Source: Plantactinospora mayteni
GTDB taxonomy: Bacteria > Actinomycetota > Actinomycetes > Mycobacteriales > Micromonosporaceae
Direction: 5' to 3'
DNA: 64,000 nt
NCBI RefSeq assembly: GCF_016862935.1
Contig: NZ_BONX01000045.1
Coordinates: 1-64,000, forward strand
Positions 7,516 to 15,416 of this stretch are shown here, one piece after another. Each line of letters starts with the position of its first letter. Within the stretch, counting starts at the first letter, position 1. Below the pieces are notes generated by a model. It was not told the origin of the DNA. It saw nothing but the letters and a program-made list of their open reading frames with translations, and did no database searches. The position numbers and the translations under genes were made by a program.

Positions 7516-9819
7516 CTAGGAACAGATACCGGTGTTGATGGGGTTGAGCTGTGCGCAGGTGAGCTGGTTGGCCATGCTGGCCGGGGTGTTCTGGACCCAG
7601 CCGTTGTAGACGATCGGGAATGCGAAGACGCCCTGGCCACCCAGGCCGTTGTAGCTGGTCACGGTGTCGTCGGTGACCGTCCCCGGCGCGGAGTTCAGCA
7701 CCATCCGGCCGACGATCGTCGCGTCGATCGGATTCCCGTCACCGTTCGGGTCGCCGTCGACCACCGACAGCGCGTTGGAGAACTTGCTCGACACGTACGC
7801 GTAGTAGCCGCCGCCCTGCTTGGCCCCGAAGTTGATGCCGTGGCAGCCGGAGTCGCAGGCCAGGGTCTTGACGACCTTGTCCGTCTCGGTGTCGATCACC
7901 ATGATGTTGCTGGTCAGCGTGTTGGCCACCAGGACGTACTGGCCGTCCGGACTGACCGGGATCTGGATCGGCAGCCCACCGAACGGCCCACTGGTGGCAC
8001 CGCTGACCGGGTCGTAGGTGTCCCACAGGTCGATCGCCTTGTAGCCGACCGTGCTCCCGCTGTCGGATCGGCAGGCGGGCCCGGCCAGCGAGATGCAGGA
8101 GACGCTCTGGCCGAGGAAGTTCGCCACGTAGTACTTCGAGCTGTCCGGCATCATGCCGGTCGCGATCGGCAACTCCTCGGTCTGCATCTTGGTGATCCCG
8201 CCGGTGGGCACGTTCACCACCGTCGAATCGTGATGGTTGACGTTCGGGGTCACCATCGTCTGGCCGTCCGCGCTCATCCAGTGCGCGTGCGGGTGCGCGG
8301 GGGTCTGGCCCGGGCCCTGCACCAGGATTCTCCGGTCGATCGCCGTTCCGCCGGGGCTCAACTCGACCACGGCGTTGCCGGCGTTGATCGCCACGTGCAG
8401 TTGGTCGGTGTCGGTCCGGGTCATCACGTGCGACGGGTCCGGGCCGACCTGGATGGTCCGGACCAACTGCCCGGTCGTCCGGTTGAACACCGTGAGCCGG
8501 TCGGAGAACCACTCCGTCTGGTAGATGTACTGGCCGTCCTTGTCGCTCCACATGTTGTGCGGGTTGTTCATGTTGATCTGCGGCAGCGCGACCTTCCGGG
8601 CCACCGTCCAGTTCTGCACGTCGACCCTGGTGGCCGCGCCCGACTTGGTCTTGCCGGCGTACTTCTCCATCTGGGTGTCGATCCAGACCTCGCCGACCCC
8701 GGGTACCGCCGGCCGCTGGGTCAACGCGGGCAGGGTCACCCCTTCACCGAACTTGCTCTCGTAGAAGGCGTCCAGCAGCGGGACCAGTACGGGTTGGCCG
8801 CTGCCGTCGTACATCAGGATCGGCGCCGGTGGGTACGACGGGTTCCACTGCTGTTCCTCGGTGTTGCTGTAGTTCTGCCAGTTGGTCGGCGAGGTGATCC
8901 GGAAGAACTTCTGCACCAACTGCTGCACCACGTCCGAGGAACTGGGTACCACCAGCCCGCCCTTGACCGCGACGTTCAACCGCTTTCCGAAGTCGAGACC
9001 GGGCGTCAACGGATCGTCGACCACCACCGCCCCGAGCATGTACGGGTGGATCTTGCACGCCCAGGCGTACAGCCCCGGCTCGACCAGCGACGTCTCGACG
9101 TCACCGATGAAGGCGCTGCCCTGGTCGAACGCCTGCGCGCCGACCGGCCAGATGAGACTGGTCACCGAGTGCGCGGAGGCCGCGTCCGGCGCCGCGACCT
9201 TGAACTTCGCCTTCGGGGTCAGGCTCAGGTCACGAGGTGCCAACTCCTCCAGATCCGCCAGGGTGTCCATCAGGCTGAGCCCGACGGGCAGGCTCGACAG
9301 CGGTATCGCCTCGCTCGAACTTCGGGTACCGAGCTGTTGCCGCAGTTGTTCGACCTGCGCCTTGGCCTGCTGGACGGTGGGGTTGAGGAAGCCGAGCAAC
9401 CCACCCGCGTCGTCGATCGCGTCGGTGAGCTGATCCAGGTTGAGCAGGGTGGTGAGGTCGACGCCGAGGCTGCCCAGCAGCGGCGCCTCGCCGTCGATGA
9501 TGGGCAGGTTGACCAGTTCGCCGAGGTTGCCGTTGAGCAGTGGGACGGAGTCGAGCGGCAGGTCGAGCAGCCTCGTCCGAGGCGTCACCGCGACGCCCAG
9601 CGAGTTCGTTCCGAACAGCGTCGTGCCGGTGTCGAACCAGGCGCCCTGGTTGTCGGTGAGGTCGAACATGACGGGAATGCCGACGCCGACCGGGGTGGCC
9701 CGCGCCGACACCGGTACGCCGAGACCGGCGACGACCAGCGTCGGCACCAGCAGCCAGGACCAGCGTTTCCGGGTGGCCTCTCTCCGTGCGGCGCGCACAC
9801 CGTCAGGTGGGGGATGCAT
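7516..9819 (-). CDS. Secreted cupredoxin / beta-propeller (YVTN-like) protein
   Basis: 767 aa with a Sec signal (KRWSWLLVPTLVVAGLG...). The N-terminal region includes a Gln-rich helical stretch near residues 130-150. A cupredoxin-like segment then has AHS upstream and the type-1-like loop CKIHPYM. The C-terminal ~450 residues form a seven-bladed YVTN/Nos-type propeller with His-containing loops: NNPHNMWSDKDGQY, DPSHVMT, PAHPHAHWMSADG, NVNHHDST and CHGIN. The ATG at 9819 follows AGGAGG with a 6-nt spacer. The parts recall nitrous-oxide reductase (propeller plus cupredoxin) in reversed order, but true NosZ motifs are not evident. It probably belongs to the neighbouring copper system; the reaction is unknown. 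Confidence 0.75.
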   Translation of the reverse strand: MHPPPDGVRAARREATRKRWSWLLVPTLVVAGLGVPVSARATPVGVGIPVMFDLTDNQGAWFDTGTTLFGTNSLGVAVTPRTRLLDLPLDSVPLLNGNLGELVNLPIIDGEAPLLGSLGVDLTTLLNLDQLTDAIDDAGGLLGFLNPTVQQAKAQVEQLRQQLGTRSSSEAIPLSSLPVGLSLMDTLADLEELAPRDLSLTPKAKFKVAAPDAASAHSVTSLIWPVGAQAFDQGSAFIGDVETSLVEPGLYAWACKIHPYMLGAVVVDDPLTPGLDFGKRLNVAVKGGLVVPSSSDVVQQLVQKFFRITSPTNWQNYSNTEEQQWNPSYPPAPILMYDGSGQPVLVPLLDAFYESKFGEGVTLPALTQRPAVPGVGEVWIDTQMEKYAGKTKSGAATRVDVQNWTVARKVALPQINMNNPHNMWSDKDGQYIYQTEWFSDRLTVFNRTTGQLVRTIQVGPDPSHVMTRTDTDQLHVAINAGNAVVELSPGGTAIDRRILVQGPGQTPAHPHAHWMSADGQTMVTPNVNHHDSTVVNVPTGGITKMQTEELPIATGMMPDSSKYYVANFLGQSVSCISLAGPACRSDSGSTVGYKAIDLWDTYDPVSGATSGPFGGLPIQIPVSPDGQYVLVANTLTSNIMVIDTETDKVVKTLACDSGCHGINFGAKQGGGYYAYVSSKFSNALSVVDGDPNGDGNPIDATIVGRMVLNSAPGTVTDDTVTSYNGLGGQGVFAFPIVYNGWVQNTPASMANQLTCAQLNPINTGICS

Positions 9820-10270
9820 CTGGGCTCCTCCTAGGCAGACAAGAGACATCTGCGGCGGTGGACACGCCGATGCGAATGCGAACCCCACCACCGCAGTCGC
9901 CGGGGGACCGACGGTGGCCGGCCTGTCCGTTCGTCCGGCCACATTGCCAGCAGGCCAGTTCGCAGTTACGCCACTTCGCCGAAAGCGCGAAATACTCGAT
10001 TAACGAAACTCTTCAATGGCTTGGGCGCGAATGTGCGCGGGACGTAACACCGAGGATCGCGCCGCCAAAGATCGCGACAGACACCACGGAGATCACGACC
10101 GTGGCCGAGACGCGGCGCCGAATCGGGCCGCCGCGAACCCACGTTACCCGGCCCGGTCGCCAGTGAGCTTCTTCAACCTCTCCTTGCGGTCTGACGGACC
10201 GCAGGGTCGGACGCGGTGCGTGAGCGCCGCGCGGTTCAGGTCGAGAAGGGTTCGGTGCCCAGGGAGGTGC
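9820..10270. other. Intergenic region, promoter of the propeller gene
   Basis: No gene is supported here. The stretch holds a relatively AT-rich patch around 9985-10020 that may contain the minus-strand promoter for the cupredoxin-propeller gene, and a hairpin at 10182-10206 near the radical SAM gene end. Confidence 0.5.
10182..10206 (-). terminator. Hairpin downstream of the radical SAM gene
   Basis: A 10-bp stem (one G-T pair) with core TGCGGTC / GACCGCA and loop TGACG lies ~65 bp after the radical SAM stop on the minus strand. There is no U-tract, so this is a moderate candidate. Confidence 0.4.
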
Positions 10271-11347
10271 TCAACCGCGGGCCGGGCGCAGCACGAGCTG
10301 CCGCGGTGCCTGCGCCGGGTCGAAGACCGGGCGACGGTCGATCCGGGCACGAACCTCGTCGGAGCCGAACCGGTAGTCGATACGGCGCACCACCTCGGCC
10401 CAGTCCGTCCTGGTACGGATGCCACGGATGCACTCCTGCACCCACGGGTCGTCCCACCGGCTGCGGGAACGTTCCCACAGGACGTACGGGTCCTCGGTCA
10501 GCAGGCTGCCGACCGTGCCCTCGTAGATCGGCATCGCCCGTACCCTGCCGTCCGGCTCGATCTCCAGGGGCCGGAAGTCGGGGTGGCTGGCGATGTAGTC
10601 GGGGTGCATCTGCACGCCGAAGTTGTCCGTGGTGCTGACGGTGACCGTCGCCGGTGCGGCTTGGGTGAGCCGCTGCCTCGTCCCCTCGTCGACCAGTGCC
10701 GCGACCTGCTCGTCGCTCAGCATCTCGTGCTCGCCGTACGACACCCGGCTGGCCAGGCCGGTGGGCACCACCGCGCCGAACGCCACCTCGCTCAGGTGTG
10801 GGAACCGTGGCGCGACCGAGGCGCACATCTCGTCGAGCTGGTGGTAGTTGCTCCGGACCACCACGTTGTCGATGCCGAAGCGCAGCGGCGACTCCCCGGC
10901 CGCGACCCGCCGGGCGCACTCCGCGTCGAGCAGGGCCAGCGCGGCCATGCACCGGTCGAAGGAACCGGCCCGGCCACGGATCCGGTCGTGCACCTCCGCC
11001 GTCGCGCCGTCGACGCTGACCACGATCTTGGCGACGATGGGGGCCAGATCCCGTACGGTCTGCTCCGGCAGTGACCATCCGCTGGTGTAGAGGAAGACCC
11101 GTACGCCCGCCGCCGCGAACCGTTCCACCACCTCCACGATGCGCGGCAGGGTGAGCGGTTCACCCCCGCAGAGCGTGATCATGATCGGCCGGAAGGTGAT
11201 CAGCGCGTCCGCCACCTTCAGCATCTCCTCGTGGCTGAGGTTCTGCGGACGGCGCCGGCCCGACTCGGTGTAGCAGTGCGAGCAGCGCAGTGGACAGGCG
11301 AACGTGACGTCCCAGATGAGGACGTTGGGACCTGCGTCGACATTCAT
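10271..11347 (-). CDS. Radical SAM enzyme, probable peptide-modifying type
   Basis: 358 aa. The [4Fe-4S]/SAM motif is C18-x3-C22-x2-C25 in FACPLRCSHCY, followed by the GGEP motif (LCGGEPLTLP) and a partial TIM barrel (SVDGATAEVHDRIRG). The C-terminal part looks like a SPASM/twitch fold that has lost its cluster cysteines (IEPDGRVRAMPIYEGTVGSLLTED). Members with this layout (MftC-, PqqE-, AlbA-like) commonly modify ribosomal peptides. It is read away from the 10-codon gene at 11618, across a 270-bp gap, next to two exporters and a LAL regulator. GGGAG precedes the ATG at 11347. No longer peptide substrate is visible nearby, so the tiny gene is the candidate substrate (inference). Confidence 0.85.
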   Translation of the reverse strand: MNVDAGPNVLIWDVTFACPLRCSHCYTESGRRRPQNLSHEEMLKVADALITFRPIMITLCGGEPLTLPRIVEVVERFAAAGVRVFLYTSGWSLPEQTVRDLAPIVAKIVVSVDGATAEVHDRIRGRAGSFDRCMAALALLDAECARRVAAGESPLRFGIDNVVVRSNYHQLDEMCASVAPRFPHLSEVAFGAVVPTGLASRVSYGEHEMLSDEQVAALVDEGTRQRLTQAAPATVTVSTTDNFGVQMHPDYIASHPDFRPLEIEPDGRVRAMPIYEGTVGSLLTEDPYVLWERSRSRWDDPWVQECIRGIRTRTDWAEVVRRIDYRFGSDEVRARIDRRPVFDPAQAPRQLVLRPARG

Positions 11348-11617
11348 GGGACGGGTCTCCCGACAGGATCGGCAGTTCGGTCGCCGGAACTGTACGGGCG
11401 CCGAACCGCCCCGGGCATCGGCGACGACTACGCAAGGCCCACGACCGGATACGCAGGCCGGGAGCCCCGACGACGTGCGCGTACCGGCCGGCTGTCGGTG
11501 GTTCCGGCCGCGCGGTTGCGTACCCGACTACCGATTCCCCGGTGCGCCGGGGCACCTAGCGTTCTGGCGTGGCGGCCGCCACGGTTCACTGCCCGTCGCC
11601 AGTAGAGGAGGTGGATC

Positions 11618-11650
11618 ATGCGCGCTTACCCGCCGGTCGACGCCTCGTAA
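11618..11650 (+). CDS. Ten-codon ORF with strong RBS: candidate micro-precursor or leader peptide
   Basis: Encodes MRAYPPVDAS. The ribosome site GAGGAGG stands 6 nt before the ATG, stronger than those of most genes here, and an in-frame TAG at 11603 shows it is not part of a longer ORF. The stop TAA is followed 18 nt later by a 13-bp hairpin and then by the twin ABC exporter genes. Two readings fit: an ultra-short RiPP precursor modified by the divergent radical SAM enzyme (a five-residue precursor gene is known from the biarylitides, which use a P450), or a leader peptide controlling exporter expression through the hairpin. Whether it is translated is inferred from the RBS alone. Confidence 0.5.
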   Translation: MRAYPPVDAS

Positions 11651-11668
11651 GAGGGCAGCTACCTGATG

Positions 11669-11699
11669 GCGGTGGCCACCCCGCGCGGGTGGCCACCGC
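11669..11699 (+). terminator. Attenuator-like hairpin between micro-ORF and ABC exporters
   Basis: Perfect 13-bp stem with a 5-nt loop CGCGC; the arms contain GGTGGCCACC, itself a palindrome, twice. It lies between the 10-codon gene and the GTG start of the first exporter. It could act as a partial terminator that raises short-transcript levels over exporter mRNA, or as an attenuator. No U-tract is present. Confidence 0.6.
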
Positions 11700-11743
11700 G
11701 GGGCTGGACGACCGAAACCGTCGACGTCGCAAGGAGTGTGCCC

Positions 11744-13582
11744 GTGTCGACCTCACCGACAGCCGGCGTGACCCGGCGCCCCGGCAGCGTGTCGGCGCTC
11801 GTCCGTGAGCTGCCGCGCGTCAGCACCCCGCTCACCGTGGCGCTCGTCGCGCTCGTCGCCGCGCAGGTGGCCGGCGTCGTACTGCTGCCACTGGCGATCG
11901 GGCGCCTGGTCGTGGCGCTGACCGCCGACGGGGGCCCGGCGGCGTCCCGGGAGGCGTGGACCGGGCTCACCATGCTGGCGCTGGCGCTCGTCCTGGACAT
12001 CGCCCTGGAGCCGATCCGGGCGATGGTCACCGCGAAGCTGAGTACCGCGGTCGACGGCAGCCTGGCCCAACGCACCGTCGAGGGTGCACTGCGCCCGGCC
12101 GGGGTCGCGCACCTGGACGACCCGGACGTCGCCGACCAGATCGAGCAGGCGCGCGGGGTCGGGATCGGCGCGCACGCCCCCGGGCAGGCCGTCAACGCGC
12201 TGGCCTACCTGGTCCCGCTCCGCCTCACCGGGTTGGCGTCCGCGGTCCTGCTCGGCTGGGCCGGGCAGTGGTGGATGCCGGTCGTCCTCGGTGCCGCCTG
12301 GTTCGTCACCGGCCGCTGGCAGGAGAAGGAGATGGCCCGCGCCGTCGTCGCCAACACCGCCAGGACCGTCCAGCTCCGGCACGCGGCGTACCTGCGCGAC
12401 ATCGCGGTCACCGCGCCGTCGGCCAAGGAGCTGCGCCTGTTCGGCCTGCACCACTGGCTCGTCGAACGCTTCACCCGGGAATGGTGGGACGGCATCGTCG
12501 AGATGCGCCGAAAGACCACCGACGGCCGGCGACACCTGGCGGCGAGCGCGCTGCTGCTGGCGGCACACGTCGTGGTGGTGGTGCCGCTGGCGTACGGGGC
12601 CAGCAACGGCGAGCCGTCGGTCGGGCACCTGACAATCGCCCTCCAGGCGCTGCTCGGGCTCTTCGCCCTGGGGTTCACCGGCGACCTGCAACGGCGGCTG
12701 CACCTGGCCAGTGCGGCGGTACCGCCGGCGCTCGCCGTGAGTGCGCTCGGCACCCCGGTGACCGAGGTCGCCGGGCCGGCCGCGACCGGGCTGCCACACC
12801 GCGAGATCCGCTTCGAGCGGGTCTCCTTCGGATATCCCGGCGCCCGCCGCCCGGTCGTCGACAACCTGGACCTCGTCATTCCGGCCGGGTCATCGCTGGC
12901 GATCGTCGGGGACAACGGCGCCGGCAAGAGCACCATCACCAAACTGCTGGCCGGGCTCTACCGGCCGGACGCCGGCCTGATCCGCGTCGACGGGCGGGAC
13001 CTGCACGACTACGACCTCGCCAGTTGGCGCCGGCAACTGGCCGTGGTGTTCCAGGACTTCGGGCGGTACCCGTTCTCGGTGCGCGACAACATCGCCTTCG
13101 GCGCGGTCGAGGCGACCGCCACCAGCGACGGGGTGGTCGAGGCGGCCCGGCTCGGTGGCTTCCTCGGCGTCGAGCAGGGGCTGGCGGACGGCTGGGACAC
13201 CCCACTGACCAGCGCTTACACGGGTGGGACGGAGCTGTCCGGCGGGCAGTGGCAGCGGCTGGCGCTGAGCCGGGCGCTCTATGCGGTGCGGCAGGGTGCC
13301 AAGGTCCTCGTCCTGGACGAGCCCACCGCGCACCTGGACATCGAGGCGGAGTACGAACTCTACGCACGGTTCCTGGAGATCACCGCCGGCATCACCACGA
13401 TCCTGGTGTCGCACCGGTTCGCCACCGTCCGGCTCGCCGAGCGGATCGCCGTGGTGCAGGGCGGCCGGGTGAGCGAGTACGGCAGCCACGACGAGTTGCT
13501 CGCGGCCGACGGCCGGTACGCCCAGATGTTCCGGGTGCAGTCCGCGCCCTTCACCGATTCCGCAGGAGGCCGTCGTGGGTAG
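11744..13582 (+). CDS. ABC exporter half-transporter (RamA/RamB-like), first of pair
   Basis: 612-aa membrane-ATPase fusion. An N-terminal six-helix exporter domain (to about residue 320) precedes the nucleotide-binding domain with Walker A GDNGAGKST, signature LSGGQWQRLALSRAL, Walker B VLVLDEPTAHLD and switch His in LVSHRF. The start is the GTG at 11744, 7 nt after AAGGAG; an earlier in-frame ATG at 11666 would run coding sequence through the hairpin and lacks a ribosome site. Its 3' end overlaps the next half-transporter by 8 bp, so the two are translated together and probably form a heterodimer. By analogy with RamAB and other RiPP exporters it would export the cassette's product (inference). 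Confidence 0.9.
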   Translation: MSTSPTAGVTRRPGSVSALVRELPRVSTPLTVALVALVAAQVAGVVLLPLAIGRLVVALTADGGPAASREAWTGLTMLALALVLDIALEPIRAMVTAKLSTAVDGSLAQRTVEGALRPAGVAHLDDPDVADQIEQARGVGIGAHAPGQAVNALAYLVPLRLTGLASAVLLGWAGQWWMPVVLGAAWFVTGRWQEKEMARAVVANTARTVQLRHAAYLRDIAVTAPSAKELRLFGLHHWLVERFTREWWDGIVEMRRKTTDGRRHLAASALLLAAHVVVVVPLAYGASNGEPSVGHLTIALQALLGLFALGFTGDLQRRLHLASAAVPPALAVSALGTPVTEVAGPAATGLPHREIRFERVSFGYPGARRPVVDNLDLVIPAGSSLAIVGDNGAGKSTITKLLAGLYRPDAGLIRVDGRDLHDYDLASWRRQLAVVFQDFGRYPFSVRDNIAFGAVEATATSDGVVEAARLGGFLGVEQGLADGWDTPLTSAYTGGTELSGGQWQRLALSRALYAVRQGAKVLVLDEPTAHLDIEAEYELYARFLEITAGITTILVSHRFATVRLAERIAVVQGGRVSEYGSHDELLAADGRYAQMFRVQSAPFTDSAGGRRG

Positions 13583-15416
13583 CTGGCTGAGCGCCGCCCG
13601 CCTGGTGGTGGGCGTCGCGGTCCGGGCGGACCCGCGACGCGCGGTGCTGGTCCTGGTGCTCGTCCCGCTGTTCAACATCATCGCGGCGGCGCAGGCGCTG
13701 GGGCTGCGCAGCATGGTCGACGGCGCGGTCGCCCGGCAGCTCACCGAGGCGCTGACCGGTGGACTCGTCCTCGTCCTCGTCACCGTCTTCGTGCACCAGG
13801 CGAGCGCGGTCGCCACCGACCTGCGGCAGGTACTCCAGCAGCGGGTCGGGCTCGAGTTCGACCGCCGCCTGATGGCCCTGTGCTCCGGGCCCGCCCACGT
13901 CAGCCACTACCACGACCCCGAGTTCCTCGACACGGCCGAGCTGGTGAGGCAGCGCCGGACCGAATTCGGCGGCGCGTTCGCGGCGCTGGTCGAGAACGCC
14001 GGCCTGCTGGCCCGGTTCGTGGCCGCGGTGGTGCTGATGGCCCTGGTCAGTCCGATGCTGGCCCTGCTGCCGGTGTTCATCCTGCCGCTGGCCCTCGCCA
14101 TCCGCTGGCAGGCGACCATCGTCGCCGCGGCCGAGGTGGCCGGCGCCGAGGCCGACCGCCAGCGTGCCGCCCTGCTCACCCTGGCCACCGATCCGGCCGC
14201 CGCCCCCGAGGTCCGGCTCTACCGGCTGGGCGGCGAGATCGCCACCCGGCACCGGGCGGCCTTCGCCGTCTCGGCACGCCGTCGGGAAGCGGCCCGGGCT
14301 CGTGGCGCCGTCGCGATGGCGGCCGGTTGGCTGCTGTTCTGCGTCGCGCTCGTGGCCGGGCTGTACCTCGTCACCCGGTCCGTGCTCTCCGGCACCGCCT
14401 CGGCCGGCGAGGCCGTCCTGGTGCTGCTGCTCGGCACCCGGCTGGTCGGCGCCACCACCGGGCTGAGCTTCCTGATCGGCTGGCTGCGCCGTTCGCTGCA
14501 CACCGTGGCGCTCTACCAGCGGCTGGCCGGATATCCGCACCCGGGTGCCGCCGGCGGACGGAGCCAGGAGCTGCCCGAGCGCGGCGACCTGGTCCTCGAC
14601 GGCGTCACTTTCCGGTACCCCGGCGAGGCGACGCCGGCGCTGGGCCCGATCGACCTCCGGCTGCCCGCCGGGGCCACCGTCGCGGTCGTCGGTGACAACG
14701 GTGCCGGCAAGTCCACCCTGGTCGCGCTGCTGGCGGGTCTCTACCCGCCGTCGACCGGGCGGGTCACGTTCGGCGGGCAGGACCTGGCGCAGGTGGATCC
14801 GGAGCTGTGGCGGAGCCGGGTCACCGCGACCTTCCAGGACTTCTGCCGGTTCGAGCTGCTGGCCAGGGAGTCGGTCGGGGTCGGCCGGCTCGGCGCGATC
14901 GACGACCGGGAGGCGGTCGGCAGCGCACTGGAATCGGCGGGCGCCGCCACCATCGTGGCCGAACTGCCCGCCGGCCTCGACAGCCGGCTCGGCCGGACGT
15001 TCCCGGACGGTACCGATCTGTCGTCCGGGCAGTGGCAGAAGCTCGCGCTCGCCCGGGGCCGGATGCGGACCGCGCCCACGGTGGTGCTGCTCGACGAGCC
15101 GGCGGCGAGCCTCGACCCGGACAGCGAAGCCGAACTGCTGCGCAGGTATCTCGCGCCGAACGGGTCGACCGCCGACGCACCGATCACCGTCGTCGTGTCG
15201 CACCGGCTCACCACGGTACGCGACGCGGACCTGATCGTGGTGCTGCACGAGGGCCGGATAGTCGAGTACGGCCCGCACGCCGAGCTGCTCGACCGGGCCG
15301 GCCGCTACGCGGAGATGTACGCGCTGCACGCCGCCGCGTACGCCGACGGGCCGGCGGTGCTCTCGGCCGCGGCGGCCCGGGGCGAGGTGGCGGCAGGTTC
15401 GGGTCAGACCAGGTAG
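13575..15416 (+). CDS. ABC exporter half-transporter (RamA/RamB-like), second of pair
   Basis: 613 aa, same layout as its neighbour: six-helix domain, then Walker A GDNGAGKST, signature LSSGQWQKLALARG, Walker B VVLLDEPAASLD and VVSHRL. The GTG at 13575 follows AGGAGG by 5 nt and overlaps the end of the first gene by 8 bp. In the Walker B region Glu follows the Asp (LLDEP), so this half site looks catalytically competent. A short Ala-rich tail ends 13 bp inside the convergent regulator gene. Confidence 0.9.
   Translation: MGSWLSAARLVVGVAVRADPRRAVLVLVLVPLFNIIAAAQALGLRSMVDGAVARQLTEALTGGLVLVLVTVFVHQASAVATDLRQVLQQRVGLEFDRRLMALCSGPAHVSHYHDPEFLDTAELVRQRRTEFGGAFAALVENAGLLARFVAAVVLMALVSPMLALLPVFILPLALAIRWQATIVAAAEVAGAEADRQRAALLTLATDPAAAPEVRLYRLGGEIATRHRAAFAVSARRREAARARGAVAMAAGWLLFCVALVAGLYLVTRSVLSGTASAGEAVLVLLLGTRLVGATTGLSFLIGWLRRSLHTVALYQRLAGYPHPGAAGGRSQELPERGDLVLDGVTFRYPGEATPALGPIDLRLPAGATVAVVGDNGAGKSTLVALLAGLYPPSTGRVTFGGQDLAQVDPELWRSRVTATFQDFCRFELLARESVGVGRLGAIDDREAVGSALESAGAATIVAELPAGLDSRLGRTFPDGTDLSSGQWQKLALARGRMRTAPTVVLLDEPAASLDPDSEAELLRRYLAPNGSTADAPITVVVSHRLTTVRDADLIVVLHEGRIVEYGPHAELLDRAGRYAEMYALHAAAYADGPAVLSAAAARGEVAAGSGQTR

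Noticed and set aside
10150-10180. A second possible ten-codon frame (TTG start, ...KKLTGDRAG) just after the radical SAM gene
   Set aside because: The start codon is TTG with almost no spacing from AAGGAG, and it lies in the terminator region; far weaker than the gene at 11618.
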